64,000 nucleotides of DNA from Manis javanica (taxonomy: Eukaryota > Chordata > Mammalia > Pholidota > Manidae), in the NCBI RefSeq assembly GCF_040802235.1, contig NC_133172.1:29841738-29905737 (forward strand), written 5' to 3'. This document shows, piece by piece, positions 41,970-55,149 of this stretch. The number at the start of each line of letters is the position of its first letter. Positions within the stretch are counted from its first letter, which is position 1. The position numbers were made by a program, and so were the translations under genes. The notes below the pieces were generated by a model. The model ran no database searches. It saw only the letters and a list, made by a program, of their open reading frames with translations, and was not told the origin of the DNA.

Positions 41970-42450
41970 TGTTGTAAGAAATCTGCACAGACTTAGTAGC
42001 ATAAGCAACGCAAATTCATCATCTTAATGTTCTGGAGGCCAGAAATCTGACATGGTCTCACTGAGCCAAAATCAAGGTGTCGGCAAGGCTGTGTTCCTAA
42101 CTGGAAGCTGGAGGCGGGGGGAGCATTTCTTTGCTTTTTAGAGCCTGCAGAGGCTGCCCACATCCCTTGGCTTATGGCCCCCTTCTTCCATCTTCAAAGC
42201 CAGTAAAATAGTATGTGTGTGACACTTCCTCCATCATTATTGCTCCTTCTGAACACAACAGGGAAAGGTTCCCTGATTTTCACGACTCGTGTGATTAGAC
42301 TGGGCCTCCTAGATAATCCAGGATTATCTCCCCATCTCAAGGTCCTTAACCCAGTCAGATCTGCAGATTCCCTTTTGCCATGTAAAGTAACATATCCACA
42401 GGTTCTGGGAATTAAGACATCATTTGGGAGTCATTCTTTTTCTGACCACA
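41970..42450 (+). repeat. Ancient interspersed repeat, second copy
   Basis: Landmarks in order: GTTCTGGAGGCCAGAAATCTGACATGG, AAAATCAAGGTGTCGGCAAGGCTG, CTGCCCACATCCCTTGGCTTATGGCCCC, CTTCCATCTTCAAAGCCAG, and near the end CATATCCACAGGTTCTGGG. Same family as 38255-38610. Confidence 0.7.
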
Positions 42451-42504
42451 CTACTCAACTACCATTTTATGTTTCCATAAATGAATTTGATCAATTCATT
42501 CCTT

Positions 42505-42860
42505 AAAGAAGCTGCCTAATTGCTGCATTATTTACAATAACCAAGATATGGAAGCAACCTAAGTGTCCATCTACAGATGAATGGATAAAGAAGGGGTGGT
42601 ACATATACACAATGGAATATTATTCAGCCATAACAAAGAAATCCTGCCATTTGCAGCAACATGGTTGTATGTAGAAGGTATTGTGCGCAGTGATATAAGC
42701 CAGGCGGAGTAAGACAAATACCGTATGATTTCACTTATTTGTGGAATATAAATACAAAGCAAAACAGAATGAACCAAACAGCAGTAGACTCATAGACACA
42801 GAGAAGGGACTGGTGGGTACCACGGGGGAAGGATTGGGGTGGGTGGGTGGTGAGGTTTGT
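42505..42860 (+). mobile_element. 5'-truncated young L1 3' end, sense
   Basis: Starts abruptly in ORF2 at TTGCTGCATTATTTACAATAACC and runs collinearly through the ORF2 C terminus (TGAATGGATAAAGAAGGGGTGG, TGGAATATTATTCAGCC) into the 3' UTR (GGGTGGGTGGTGAGG). It is the same family as the reverse copy at 19166-24860. Confidence 0.85.
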
Positions 42861-42899
42861 AGAATAGCCTGTTTTTCCCCCTTTGAGTGCCCTTCACTA

Positions 42900-44270
42900 C
42901 CTTGGGGAACATCGATTTACCACACGTACCAGAGTGTGTTTCTGATGTGTCTGTTCTGTTCCACTGGTCTCTGTATCTTGTCTTTATACTAGTTCCATGT
43001 TGTTTTGATACAGCTTTTTAATACGTTTGGAACTAAGGAAGTATGAGAACTCCAACTTTGTTCTTTTCAAGGTTATGTTTGCTCTTCAGGGGCCCTTGAA
43101 ATTTCATACAAATCGAGATGGATGGATGGATTTCTTCAAAAGATGCTGTTGGGATTTTGCAGGGGATGCACTGTATCTGTCAGTTTTTTAGGTAGTGTGA
43201 CGTCTAGACAATTTTGAGTCTTCCATCCATGAACTTGGGATGTGTTTGCGTATTTGTGTCTCTAATTGCTTTCAGTCATCTTTTCAGCTTACAGTGCACA
43301 GCTCTTCCGTTCTTAGGCTAAGGTCATGCCAAACCGTTTTAGCCTTTTCAGTGCTACTGAAAATGGAATTATTTCTTCATTTCCTTTTGGATATGTAAAG
43401 ACAATTTATTTTTCCATGTTTATATCTTGAGCATTTTTTAACTCGTCCAATACTTTCTGCAGTTTTTTTTTTTTTTTTGGTGTGGTATCTTCAGGGTTTT
43501 CTCTGTTTCCTGCCATGTCAGCTGTGAACAGAGATAATTTGTTTCTCCTCTTTCTAGTTGGTTATCTTTTGTTTCTTTATCTTGATTGGTTCTTCTGGCT
43601 AGGACTTGTGGTACTGGTTTCTAGAAATAGGGCAGGCAGCACAGGCTTGTTCCTGCTGTTAGAGAGAAGTTTTCACTCTGTCATCATTTAGTTTGACGTT
43701 AGCTGCAAGCTCTTCATGTGTGGCTTATTATGTCAAGATTTTTTTTTTCTGTTCTTAGTTGACTGGGGGTTTTCATTAAAAGGATTATCTGTTGACGTAT
43801 TCATGAATTTAAATGAATGATCATGGGGGTGTTTTACTCATTCTGTTCATAGGGAGGGAGCATTACGTGGAATGATTTTCATGTTGAACCATCTTTGCTT
43901 GCCAGGAATATATGCCCTCTGGTCATGCTGTACAGTCCTTTTTATGTGCAGTTAAAGATGGCTTACAGTTGTTTTGTTGTTGATTTTTACATCATCCGTC
44001 AGACACAGTTGAGTATTCTCTTGGGTTTTCTCACTAATCTTGCTACGGGTTTCTCAATTTTGTCAGTCTTTTCAGGGTACCAGCACTCGATTTACTGCAA
44101 ATTGTTATGAACTTTCATACATTTCTTTGTCTCACTGTTTTGGGGGTAGTCATTGGAGAGCTGCAGCATTTGGACTAGTTTTATGTAGATTCCTAAATAA
44201 CTTTTTCTTTGTATATTATTGTTAATTTAGTGTCTCCATGGGTAGTGAGTGCCTGGGGTTTACTGCTCTC
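42900..44270 (-). mobile_element. Old L1 ORF2, reverse orientation
   Basis: The complement follows L1 ORF2 from its 3' part toward the RT: TCTGTTCCACTGGTCTCTGTATC, TTGTTCTTTTCAAGGTTATGTTTGC and ATATGCCCTCTGGTCATGCTGTACAGTCC. It is diverged, with a T run at 43460-43478. Confidence 0.75.
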
Positions 44271-45234
44271 CTTTCTTGATGGCCGCGTCTATTTTATTAA
44301 AGAGATTGTGTGAAGAGACTGAGGGATATGAGTTTAAGTATTTACAGAAGCCCAGCAAAAAGGACACTATGTTTTTAACAAAAAACAAGGGATCTACCCC
44401 TATCACATTTATGTGAAATTTAAGCTTCTTTTTAAAAACTAAATTGTATAATTCGTGATGAAGTGGGATTCCTTTTTGAACTCATTTGATTGCGTCCTTG
44501 AAATGCTCTGACTTGTAAAAAAAACCTCGTACTAGCTTTGCTTCCCAAATAAACTCTGCCCACCAAGCCAGGAGATGAGCATTCAGAACCCGTCTCCCTA
44601 CTTTCTTTTACTGGTTGCAAGATTTTATTGTCTATGAATGTGTGTGTACCGAATAAAGTCATCCATCATTTTTGATGGGCATTTCTTGGTTTTTTTCTTC
44701 CCCAGTCCTGCTGAAAACATTGCTCATATCTCCTGGAATATCTCTATATGTTTCTCCTGAATATATTCTTAGAAGTGGAGCTCATGGGATATTAATCTTA
44801 AAGAATTTTATAGCAAACGTTGCCATAGACAAAATCTTTCTCTGTGCAACATCACATATTGTCCCTTTTAAATCTCTTCCATCTTTTCCCGTGCTTATAA
44901 TTCCAAAAGTCAGAAACGGCATATATTCTGCTAGTTTTTAAAACAGTTCTTTTCTAAAAAGAATGGTACTTTAGTTGCCCTTGTATAATTACATCTGTAC
45001 AGATGTGCAAGCAGAAGCTCTGCTCCCCCATGTCCCTTGTCCCTCTGCTCCTCTCCTGCCCTGCCCCAGTGCGGACCTTTCCTCACATGGGAGCTTGATC
45101 GGGATGAAATACACTGTTGCTTCCTAACACATTAAGTTTCTACTCCTGAGTTCCCAGTTTCCACAGCACTTCTTTTACCCTCTCTCCTCAACAGTGCAGT
45201 AAACACACTATAAAAATGCCCCCCCTTTGTAAGA
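44271..45234. other. No gene recognised
   Basis: AT-rich sequence. AATAAA occurs at 44548 and 44653 but without a recognisable LTR or transcript end. Confidence 0.35.
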
Positions 45235-46975
45235 TTTTTTATTAAGGTATTATTGATATGCGCTCTTATGAAGGTTTCACAGGAAAAAATGTGGTTACTA
45301 CATTCACCCATATTATCAAGTCCCCTCCAAACCCCAAGGCAGTCTCTCAGGACTCTCTAGTCTGTTCCATTGGTTTATGAGTCTGTTCTTGTGTCCGTAC
45401 CAAATTGTTTTGATTACTGAGGCTTTGAGTTAGAGCTTGAAGTTGGGGAGCATAATTCCCCCAGCTATATTCTTCCTTCTCAGGATTGCTTTGGCGCCTC
45501 AGGGTCTTTTCTGTTTCCATTTGAATTTTTCAATTATTTTCTCTAGTTCATTGAAGAATGCTGTCGGTATTTTTTTTTCGATATCATTAATCTACAGTTA
45601 CATGAGGAACATTATGTTTACTAGGTTCCCCCCTTCACCAGGTCCCCCACACAACCCCAATTACAGTCACTGTCCATCAGCATAGGAAGATGCTGTTGGA
45701 TCACTACTTGTCTTCTCTGTGTTGCAAAGCCCTCCCCGTGCCTCCGCCCACAGTATACATGCTAATCCTAATGTCCCCTTTCTTCCCACCCCCTTATCCC
45801 TCTATTTCCATCCATCCTTCCCAGTCCCTTTCCCTTTGGAAACTGTTTGTCTATTCTTGGGTTCTGTGATTATGTGGCTGTTTTGTTCCTTCAGTTTTTC
45901 CTTTGTTCTTATACTCCACATATGAGTGAAATCATTTGGTACTTGTCTTTCTCTGCCTGGCTTATTTCACTGAGCATAAGAACCTCTAGCTTCATCCATG
46001 TTATTGCAAATGGTAGGATTTGTCTTCTTCTTATGGCTGAATAATATTCCATTGTGTATATGTGCCACATCTTCTTTATCCATTCATCTACTGATGGATG
46101 CTTAGGTTGCTTCCATTTCTTGGCTATTGTAAATAGTGCTGCTATAAACATGGGGGCGCATCTGTCTTTTTCAAACTGGGCTGCTGTGCTGTTGTTATTT
46201 TGAGAGGAATTGCATTGATTGCTTTAGGCCGGATGGCCATTTTGACAACATTAATCCTTCCTATCAATGAGCACGGGATGTGTTTCCATTTATTGGTATC
46301 TTCTTTAATTTCTCACATGAGTGTCTTGTAGTTTTTAGAGTATAGGTCTTTCACTTCTTTTGTTAGTTGATTCCTAGGTATTTTCTTCTTTCTGATGCAA
46401 TTGTGAATGGAATTGTTTTCCTGATTTCTCTCTCTGTTAGTTCATTGTTAGTGTATTGGAATGCCACAGGTTCTGTGTATTAATTTTGTATCCCGCACCT
46501 TTGCTGAATTCAGATATTAGATCTAGTAGTTTTGGAGTGGAGTTTTAAGGGTTTTTTAACTACAGTACCATGTCATCTGCAAACAGGGGCAGTTTAACTC
46601 TTCTTTACCAGTCTGGATGCATTTTAATTCTTTGTGTTGTCTGGTTTTCGTGGCTAGGACCTCCAGTACTATGCTGAACAGAAGTGGGGAGAGTGGGCAT
46701 CCTTGTCTTGTTCCCGATCTTTAAGGAAAGGCTTTCAGCTTCTCGCTGTTAAGCATAATGTTGGCTGTGGTTTGTCATATGTGGCCTTTGTTATGTTGAG
46801 GTACTTGCCCTCTATACCCATTTTGTTGAGAGTTTTTATCATGAATGGATGTTGAATTTTGTCAAATGCTTTTTTGGCACCTAACAGCTATGGAGATGAT
46901 CATGTGGTTTTTGTCCTTCCTTTTGTTGATGTGGTGGATGATGTTCATGGATTTTCTAATATTGTGCCATCCTTT
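45235..46975 (-). mobile_element. L1 in reverse orientation, host of a nested L1
   Basis: 45340-45573 and 46202-46975 are consecutive parts of one reverse L1 ORF2: CTAGTCTGTTCCATTGG..., GAATGCTGTCGGTATT, then after the nested element AGGAATTGCATTGATTGC through CATGTGGTTTTTGTCC. The gap between the two parts is occupied by a younger L1. The element before 45340 (TATTAAGGTATTATTGATATGC) looks like its 3' UTR. Confidence 0.82.
45574..46186 (-). mobile_element. Nested 5'-truncated young L1, reverse orientation
   Basis: T-rich tail at 45570-45578, then the 3' UTR and the ORF2 C terminus (80 codons open on the minus strand, 46151-45909, closely like the copy at 19766-19524), truncated at 46186. 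It is flanked by an imperfect 15-bp duplication: TGCTGTCGGTATTTT (45559-45573) and TGCTGTTGTTATTTT (46187-46201), two mismatches. Confidence 0.87.
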
Positions 46976-47229
46976 AAGCAACAGAGTGTTCTCTGAATCC
47001 ACTGAATGATTCGTAATTGAAGGAAATGTAATGAATTAATTTCTTAATGACATGTCACAACAGAATCCACATCAGAGAACGTATATGAGAACTAAGTCTC
47101 AGTACTTTCAAAACTCAGCTGTAAGTACTCATGTGGCTCTCATGGTGGGTTCTCTGCTATTCCATTGGTATGTCTCTCACTTCACAAATACACACCTTGA
47201 TTACATTTTAATCCAGTAGTAGAAGTCCT

Positions 47230-48115
47230 AAAATGAATGAGTGTGAGTCCAACCATCCCAGTGTATTTATTTTACTGATTTCTATCTTAATTCTGCTGTG
47301 TGCTGATGGTATACTTTGTGTGATTTACCTCTTAGGTTATTTAGGTTTGTTTTGTGGTCCCTAGTATGATCTATTTTGGTGAATGTTCCATGTGCACAAT
47401 TAAGTGCATGTTGTTTTATGTGGTTGTTTGTTGGGTGATATTTCATAAATGTTAACTTAATACATAGTGTTGTTTAGGTCTTCCACATCAGGAATCAGCA
47501 CTTTTTTTTCTTTTCTGTGCTAGGGGTAAGGATTCCTTTACACATAAAAATGCATAAGACATCAGCAGTTTTTCTTAAAGAACAACATGGTAAGCATCTT
47601 AGTATTGTGGGTCATACATTTTCTGTCACAATTGTTCAACTCCACTGTTACACTGTGAAAGCAATCATAGAGAATATGTAAATGAATTAATGTAACTATG
47701 ATTCAGTAAAACTTTATTTACAAAATCAAGTCATTGGCCCATGGATCATAGTTTTCTGCCTCCTGTGTCCTTTCGGTGTTTGATTTACTTGGTTTAGCAA
47801 TTACTGTATGAGGCTTTGACATATCCATCTATAGTCATGGATTTATATATTTTGACTTCAATTCCATCATTATTTGCCTCATGGCTTGTAAAGATCTTTT
47901 GTTTGAAGCATACATGGTTTGCAGTTGCTATGACTTCAACTTTCTTTTAGCCAATGTCTGCATGTCGTTTTCCATTTTACTTAAACTAATACATGTCTCT
48001 ATATTTTAAATGGATTCCATGTAGGCATCATAGTTCTTTATTGTTAATTCTAATATTAAAAATTCTGTCATTTAATTGGGATGATTAGGCCATTTAAATT
48101 TAATGTAATTATTGA
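47230..48115 (-). mobile_element. Old L1 ORF2, reverse orientation, interrupted
   Basis: GGTTTGTTTTGTGGTCCCTAGTATGATC, GTGAATGTTCCATGTGCACAATTAAG and, after the interruption, CATGGATTTATATATTTTGACTTC are the complement of the L1 endonuclease region. The sequence 47490-47765 is a separate element inserted in it. Confidence 0.65.
47490..47765. mobile_element. hAT-type nonautonomous DNA transposon remnant
   Basis: The order ATTGTGGGTCATACATTTTCTGTC, GAAAGCAATCATAGAGAATATGTAAATG and AGTAAAACTTTATTTACAAAATCAAG matches a widespread old Charlie-type MITE. It lies within the old L1 at 47230-48115. Confidence 0.65.
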
Positions 48116-50814
48116 CATCAGTGGATTAAATCTATCATTTTGAAATTTGTTTTCTATTTGTTCCAACTTTTTAGTTCCACTGAGAGTCCACATAGACTGT
48201 CCTATGAGTGAGGAGTTTGGCACTTGGCCAAGAAAAGTTATGCATGATTTTTCATGTCCAACTATTGACAGTTACAAAAGCTTTACCTGGCAAGACTTTC
48301 AGAGGGAAGTTGCCCTCTCCACAGGAGACTTGGTGCACAGTCTCTGAAAGGAGTTGCAATCAAGGAACTCCTGATTGGCCATGCTCTTATGCATATATAC
48401 ATTCCTTGCTGAAGTGCCTTTACTTGATTTTCTTCATCAGAGGTCCAGGAAGAATAATTTTCTCCACTTTGACTTAGTACTCAGTATTTTTCTACTTCTA
48501 AACCATCCCCTTCTCCTTCCTTCGAAACCCCTGCCACACCTCCAGAACCCTTTTAGCTTCTGTTCAGAGGTTCCTCAGCAGTGAGATGATTTTCATCTGT
48601 GTCTATCTACCTGAACATCTGTTGGTGAGGGGAAGTTAAGAGGGGAGTATCTATACTTTCCCTTACCATCTTTAGTGAGTAATTAAAGGCTTTCTTTTTG
48701 TCTTGTGATTTTAATTGGCTATTCCCACATCTGATGGTTCAGCTCTTTCCAGTTCAGCTGCACTAGTGACAGTGAGTGTATTAAATTTATCCTTGTATCT
48801 GGAACTCCCAAGCATTACAGACAGGATTGCCTGCCTAAAGTAAAATAAAATTTTATTTTAATAAAATTTTAGCTTATTTCTCATTACTTAAGTTTCCTGG
48901 GATGGGGGTGGTGAAGGGAGCCTTTAATTTCAGGCTTTTTGTTTATTCTTTGACTGCAGCTAACTGATGGCTTCAAGAAAATGTCTTGTTATGATAAAAG
49001 TGATATTCTTTCCAGCTTTCTAAATCATAAGAGTAAACAGAAATGTCTGGCCACCACTTTTCCTAGCTTGTGAGAGCTAAATCATTCACCTATTATGATT
49101 TTCTCCGAGGAATCTTGCCAGATTGTTAAATCCTGTGTCATGAGAGAGTAGCTCCGTAATGCCTATGCTACTTATCTGGTTTCATATTCCATTCCCTTTG
49201 ACCCAGCATCCTCATTATCCAATCTTATTTACTCTATTTTGCTTCCTGCCTGTACATGTTAGCTAGATTCAGCAGCTCTTTTGGTATGAAATCCCGCTCA
49301 ACTATTAGCAGGCACAGCACTTTTCCAACTGCGTACGCTGATGTTGGGGCCTGCAAAGGGGTCTGACTTTCAAGAAGGGAGCTTATAACAGATCCAAGGC
49401 AAATAAAACATTGTTTAGTATATGGGTGCTTCTGAGTAGTCTTCAAATAAGGGGAAACTTTTATTTTCAAACAAGGGGAAATAGGCTCCTTCTTTTGTCC
49501 TATATGATTCAGGAAAACCTGAGCATTCTGTCTTCAGATATCCCCATTCAAAGCCTCAGGGTTCTATCCCTTACTTTTCCAGGTCCAAATGTTTCCCTCT
49601 GTCTACTCAGAATGCAAAAGATGAGTGTCTCAATCGGTGCCAAGGATATTATCTGACTTTCCAAGTTTATACCAGATTTATGAATGGATCTGTGCTTGTC
49701 ATATTCTCTCCTCAGTTCATCAGCAGTCTACTGAAATAACTAGTCAATTCCACAGTCCTAATTTTTAGCAATTTCTTCCATACTTGAGATTTTGAGATTC
49801 ATCCAACACCTGAGATTTTGCATATGCAAATATAATACATTCCTTTATTCTTGCAAAATATTTTGATTTATCACAGATGCATATTCTAACAATTGCCATG
49901 CTAGTGCATGCCAGGGCCTATCAATTGTCCACCTGCCATCAGTGATGATACTCCCCAGGTCAGTCAGTATTTGGCTGTGCCCACCATGTGATCTGAAAAG
50001 CAAGGACAGTCTGTTGTGGCCTATGGATTAGAGGTCAAGGTAACTATCATTAAGCCAAGGGGAAGTTTCCAGGAAAGGGGAAAGTTGTGTTTCTAGGAGC
50101 CTATGTTTATAGTAGCTAGGTGAAGGAAGCACTGGCCTGTAGAGGGGAACCTGAGGGTGATTCTGGCAGTCCCTCATGTCAAGGAAAAGCACAAGGAAAA
50201 GAACAAGGGTGCAATATCCTTTGAAAAAAGACTGTTAGCTTGTTCCACTTCCCTATGTCTTTTTATTCACTAACACTGATAAGTCCTTATTCTTTAATTT
50301 GATAATAATTGCATTTTACACTAAATATCCTCAAAAGAAAATTAGTTTTTTGGATACAGTTGTCTATCCCAGCATCTTGAAATGTGGTGCTCTTGAAGAC
50401 AGCTTTGACCTACATGGTTGATCGTCTCCTTTGCATCTGGAATACTCTTTTTTAGTCTTTTCTTTTTCCCTTATAAAATATGAGCTCAACCCAGTTTTGG
50501 TAGGAAGTAATTCTTCCATAAGCCTTTTCTTTACACACAAATTTATAGTGAAGTTTTCCTTTTCTCAGATGTTGGAGAGTAATTCTAGCAGTAACACTCA
50601 TTTAGATATTATTTCAGGGTAGCACATATTATTATTACTATTTAATCATTTTTTCCATATGTTTTATCTACACAATTATTTGTTATAGGTAAATTTCAAC
50701 TTTCTTGGAGCAAAGGAAACCTAATTTATGTCTTTTTAAGATTTTTATCAGAATTAAGCTAAGTGTTCCATCTATGAGAGCATTATATAAAGATTTCAGA
50801 GTGAGGAATCAAGT

Positions 50815-50900
50815 CTCTTTAATGTGTCACTAGCATATGGCACAGGCCCTGGCACAAAGAAGCACTCAGTAAATATTTTCTAACTGAATGAATAAAGACT
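50815..50900 (+). repeat. L2 LINE 3' terminus fragment
   Basis: TATGGCACAGGCCCTGGCACAAAG, AGCACTCAGTAAATATTTTCTAACTGAATGAATAAA is the standard L2 3' end, sense. Confidence 0.75.
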
Positions 50901-52202
50901 AAATTAAATTATGTTAAGTATATATTCTGGTATGCCTGCCTGTTTGTATATGGGTGTTGATATAAAAACACACAAATCTGATAACTTAATTTTTTATTTG
51001 AAATATTTTCTAAAATGGTAGGTTATTTTTTCCTCTAAATTTACTTAGTCTGCTTTAAATTACTGAGAAAAGTAGCACTTTTATTCCTGTTACAAGCCAC
51101 ATAGTGATGAGCATTCTTGAATTTATTTCTCTATTTCTTAAAACCACAGACCTACAGACGAGTTTGAATCAGATTCAAAATCTATGGGTACTTGAAAACA
51201 CATGGGGCCAGGCTACAGTTTGTGGGGGACTCTGTAACTGCAGGCACATGACAGCTAGAAATTAGTACACTATTTTGGGTGGTAAAATTGTTTAAGCTGA
51301 GTTTACTAACTCTGTGAAATAACCCTTGAGCTGAAATTCTCAAGAATTTTGTGAATCTTAAGAATCTTTATGAAATAACCCTTGAGCTGAAATTTTTAAG
51401 AAAATATTGGTGAATGTCAACCACCTTCATTTATTTTCCTTTTGTGTACATCTTTATGATGTATGTTATTGTCAGAATAACAAGTGGGTTCCTTTGAGGC
51501 TGTTCAAGAGTAAACGAGACTTGGCTAGTGCACCAACATAGCCGAAGGAAGAAGCACCTGTGCCTGATGAGAATATTCTTCCATTTCCAAGAAGCTTTGC
51601 AGGGTAGTTCTGCAAGATCAGATTTGTACAACATACAAAAACAGGCATTTCAATGTTTGACCAGATCGGATCCTCTCAAAGTGTTAATATCAGACTCATT
51701 TTTATTACTGAAAAATAATAAAAGACAAAATATTAAGAGGCAAAGTTTCTCTTTTTTACAAATGAATTCCCACAGGGGAAGACTGTCAACTTTATTATAT
51801 GCTCCCTTTCACTTTGACTTGACTTTTAGTTATTTTAAAGCCCAGTTCATTTAGTTTATACTACTTTGACATCAGATTTTTTTCTCATCATTTTTTCATT
51901 TAGCTACTATCTGATTGCCTGCTTAGAAACCTTCTAAAAGGCCCTTTCATTTTTATCCTCTTCTCTGTTATGTGCCTCATCTGTACAGAAATATAGTTGG
52001 GCAATTTTTTTCAAATCTGCTTTCAACTCATTTTATTCCAAACAGTGAAATCATATTAGTGAACCCATAGTTGCCTTGCTTAGTGAAAATACACTTCCAT
52101 ATTTTGTACATGCAGTTTTTTTTAAATAAAATATATTTATTTCCCACCTTCTATCACGTGTGCTACATACCTCACACCACATCCAGTTTGTCATGCGCCA
52201 AG

Positions 52203-52421
52203 TCACTTGTCAATATTCAGTTTAGTTATTACTTCTCCTGACAATTCCAAAACAGCAACGAGCTTAGGCCTGGCCTGCTTGGGAGAATTGAAGGGTGGTT
52301 CTTGATTCAAGTAAGCATTAGAGATTTCAGGAGCAATAATCTGTGAATTTTCAATTTCATGATTAACACATAATGTGACACCCTTGTTACCATGCCTTCT
52401 TTTTTCTGACATGGTAAGCAA
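52203..52421 (-). other. Unidentified 72-codon open frame, possible processed pseudogene piece
   Basis: The frame starts MLTMSEKRRHGNKGV and ends KLNIDK. The composition (EIENSQIIAPEIS, NSPKQARPKLVAVLELSG) is protein-like rather than the poly-Phe/Leu/Lys pattern of random AT-rich frames in this region. I do not recognise the protein. No splice sites, promoter or A-tail are evident. It could be chance or a retrocopy fragment. Confidence 0.25.
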
Positions 52422-54119
52422 TTGCTGACCTTCTCTTCTACCTTAAATTTAAATGTCCAGTATGTAATTGTCTGAACAAATTGCTCATTTCTATTGAGTT
52501 AATCTCTTTCATGTCTAGCTATATTTTTGTTTTCTGGTTCGCCTAGGATTGAGCTGTTTTGGATTAGATATCTGCCATACTGATCCAATCAGTGGTGACA
52601 TGTAACATGACCAGCCACTTACAAGAACCATGCTTAGGCAGTGCCCCTGATTCAAGAGTGTGGGCCTGAACAGGACAAGCCTTGACTGACACCTTCATTA
52701 CTTTCTCTTTCTTGATTCAGTGAACGCATGACATCACTCCTATGCATACATTTCCTAAAATGTTCCACCTACAATTGTCCTACTAGAACACATTTAGTAA
52801 TTCAATATTTACGGACTACTTAATATGTGTCAGGTAAATTTATGTTTATTCATATTAGGATAAATTAGAGCTGTAGAGCTGAATAAGATTCAGAAAACCC
52901 TTGATTTTAACTTTCTTAGAGAGCTAGAAAGACTATCAATTACTTACTGATAAAGTAAGTGCATAATTAAGGAGATTTGAGAAATGGAGGAGATGAGAGG
53001 TAAGCAGGTGAAAGATCGTATAAGTCTTTGAATATTACAATAAAGAGTTGTTTTACTTTTGTTAAAAAGTCCTTGGATATTTTTTAATTCATGGGTATAT
53101 TATGATCTAATTTCTGTTTTAAATAATCACTTTGGCTGCTGCCTGGAGAATGCACTCAATGGGATTAAGGTTAGAAGTAGTACAAGCAAATTATGAGATT
53201 AGTGATCTGATCCAGATGAAAAATGATTGCATTCTGAATTACATTTGCAGGAGAATGTGATGAAAATAAGTTATATTAGAAATTTTAAAAGAAGAACCGA
53301 GAAAATTTAGTTTATATTGGGTTTTACATAGTAACCAACAATTAGAACCTTAGCAACTGAGAAGACAGTAATCTTCTGAGAGAGGAAATATTCTCTCTGG
53401 AGTAGATTTGTCTGGAGAATATCTAAGGTAGTAGGGGTAAACAGATTTCCTGTTTTAGCCATGGTTAATTTGACATGCCCCTTAGAAATCCAAGAAGAGA
53501 TGTTGAGAAGGCATTTGTAAAAATAAGATTAGAACACATTGGAGAGAATCAGAGTGTGGTTAAACATTTGAGAGTCATGACTTCGATGGATTTTTAAATT
53601 AGAGACCAGAGAGAAGAAAGACTAGTAAAGGAGACAGAAAATGTGTCTCATGAGATGGGGGAAAACACAGATAAACCTTGTTTTGTTGGAATATGGTACC
53701 TAGTTTTCATAATTGAGGGTGTATCAAAATCCCCTGAAAATTGTTAAGAGATTGCTGTGCCTACCATCTGCGTTTCTGATTCAGGAGATCTGAGATGGGC
53801 CCAATGGTTTGCTTATTTTTTATGTTGTCAGGTATGCTAAAGGATCTGACTACATTTTTTGATATTCGACTAGTCACAGCTTTTAAGCCCAATCCTCCCT
53901 CCTTTGCCCACATCCAGATAACCTGCTAAGAGATCTCAGCCTCTTCCACTTTTGCTTTTGGTGAGAGGTTCAAATGCTGAAAAACATCTGCCAGTGTGAA
54001 AGGAGCTTTACCTGGACCACCCCCAGTGACAATAAAAAGCCTAGCCAGTCTCCTTTCCCTGTTCTCACAGGCTGTTTTTGGACCTGCTTGGGAATCATTC
54101 TGCTCTTCCCAGAAAGCTT

Positions 54120-54240
54120 TTTGATGTGAGTAATAAACCTTTTCATATCCTTTTAGTACGTGTTTGGTTCATATACTTAGTCTCAGTTTATGAACCAAAC
54201 TTGGGGCAGTGTCAATCCTGCTGCTTCAGGCGCCATAGGG
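54120..54240 (+). repeat. LTR-like repeat with poly(A) signal, copy 1
   Basis: GTGAGTAATAAACCTTTTCATATCC, then TTAGTACGTGTTTGGTTCAT, GTCTCAGTTTATGAACCA and GCAGTGTCAATCCTGCTGC. It shares these blocks in order with 55150-55255. AATAAA at 54131 and the downstream T-rich stretch suggest an R/U5 region. Confidence 0.5.
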
Positions 54241-54954
54241 GCTGCTTGTACTGCTTCTGTGAAGACCACTATAAGTACACTTATCTGAAGACTAGCGTAT
54301 TTTAATGAAGAAGGAGAGGTCATTCAGATTAAAATGTTGGTAAGAAATCAAGTAAGAGGATGACCGAAAGTTCACCATCAAATTTAGGAAAATCATTTGT
54401 AATCTTAATAAGAGCTACTTTAGTGGAGTGGAATAGGGATATAATGAAATGGAATGGAATTGAGGGTACACGAAAAGTCTTATTTCAAGAATAGCTTTTA
54501 AAAATGTTAAGGTACATTTCTATCCTCAAAGAATGATCTAATATAAAAGGAGAATGATCATGTCATAGGGAAAGGGGCTGCTTGTTAATCAAAGTCCTTG
54601 AAAAATGACCATGTATGCCACAACAGAACTGGAAGGTTTATTCTTAGACTAGAAAAGGGAGAATTCTTAGATCATGTTAGAGAATTCTTACATCCATATT
54701 AGAGGAGGAAAATGAAGTTGGTCTCACCTGACTGTGTCTCTTTTCCTAGTGACATATAAGCTGAGATCATCACCTCAGTAAAGAGGGAAGGACTATGGAG
54801 AAATAGTCACTGGGAGAGTGGAACAATGATTTTCTAAGGTATCTAAGGTTTATTTATTAATTTTTGGCAGTGATGAGTACTTATCTGAGATATGTGGTTA
54901 TAAGTTTAAAAGGAGACCAAGTAGTACCAGGGGCCAGTATTGAGGAGAATACAT

Positions 54955-55060
54955 ATGATTGCAGTTCTTAAGTCAGGCCTTCTGGGTTCAGATCCTGTTT
55001 TCACCACTTATTAGTTGTGTGACCTTGAAAAAATACTTAACCACTGAAAAGGCTCACTGC
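54955..55060 (+). repeat. MIR SINE fragment
   Basis: TTCTGGGTTCAGATCCTG, CACCACTTATTAGTTGTGTGACCTTG and ACTTAACC are the MIR 5' and core segments in order. Confidence 0.8.
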
Positions 55061-55149
55061 CTTTATAATATTAGTTTGACATGAGAACATGTCAGCTTTC
55101 AAAGGTCTGAATACTACTGTGTACAACAATTTCTTGCTGTAGTGCAGAA

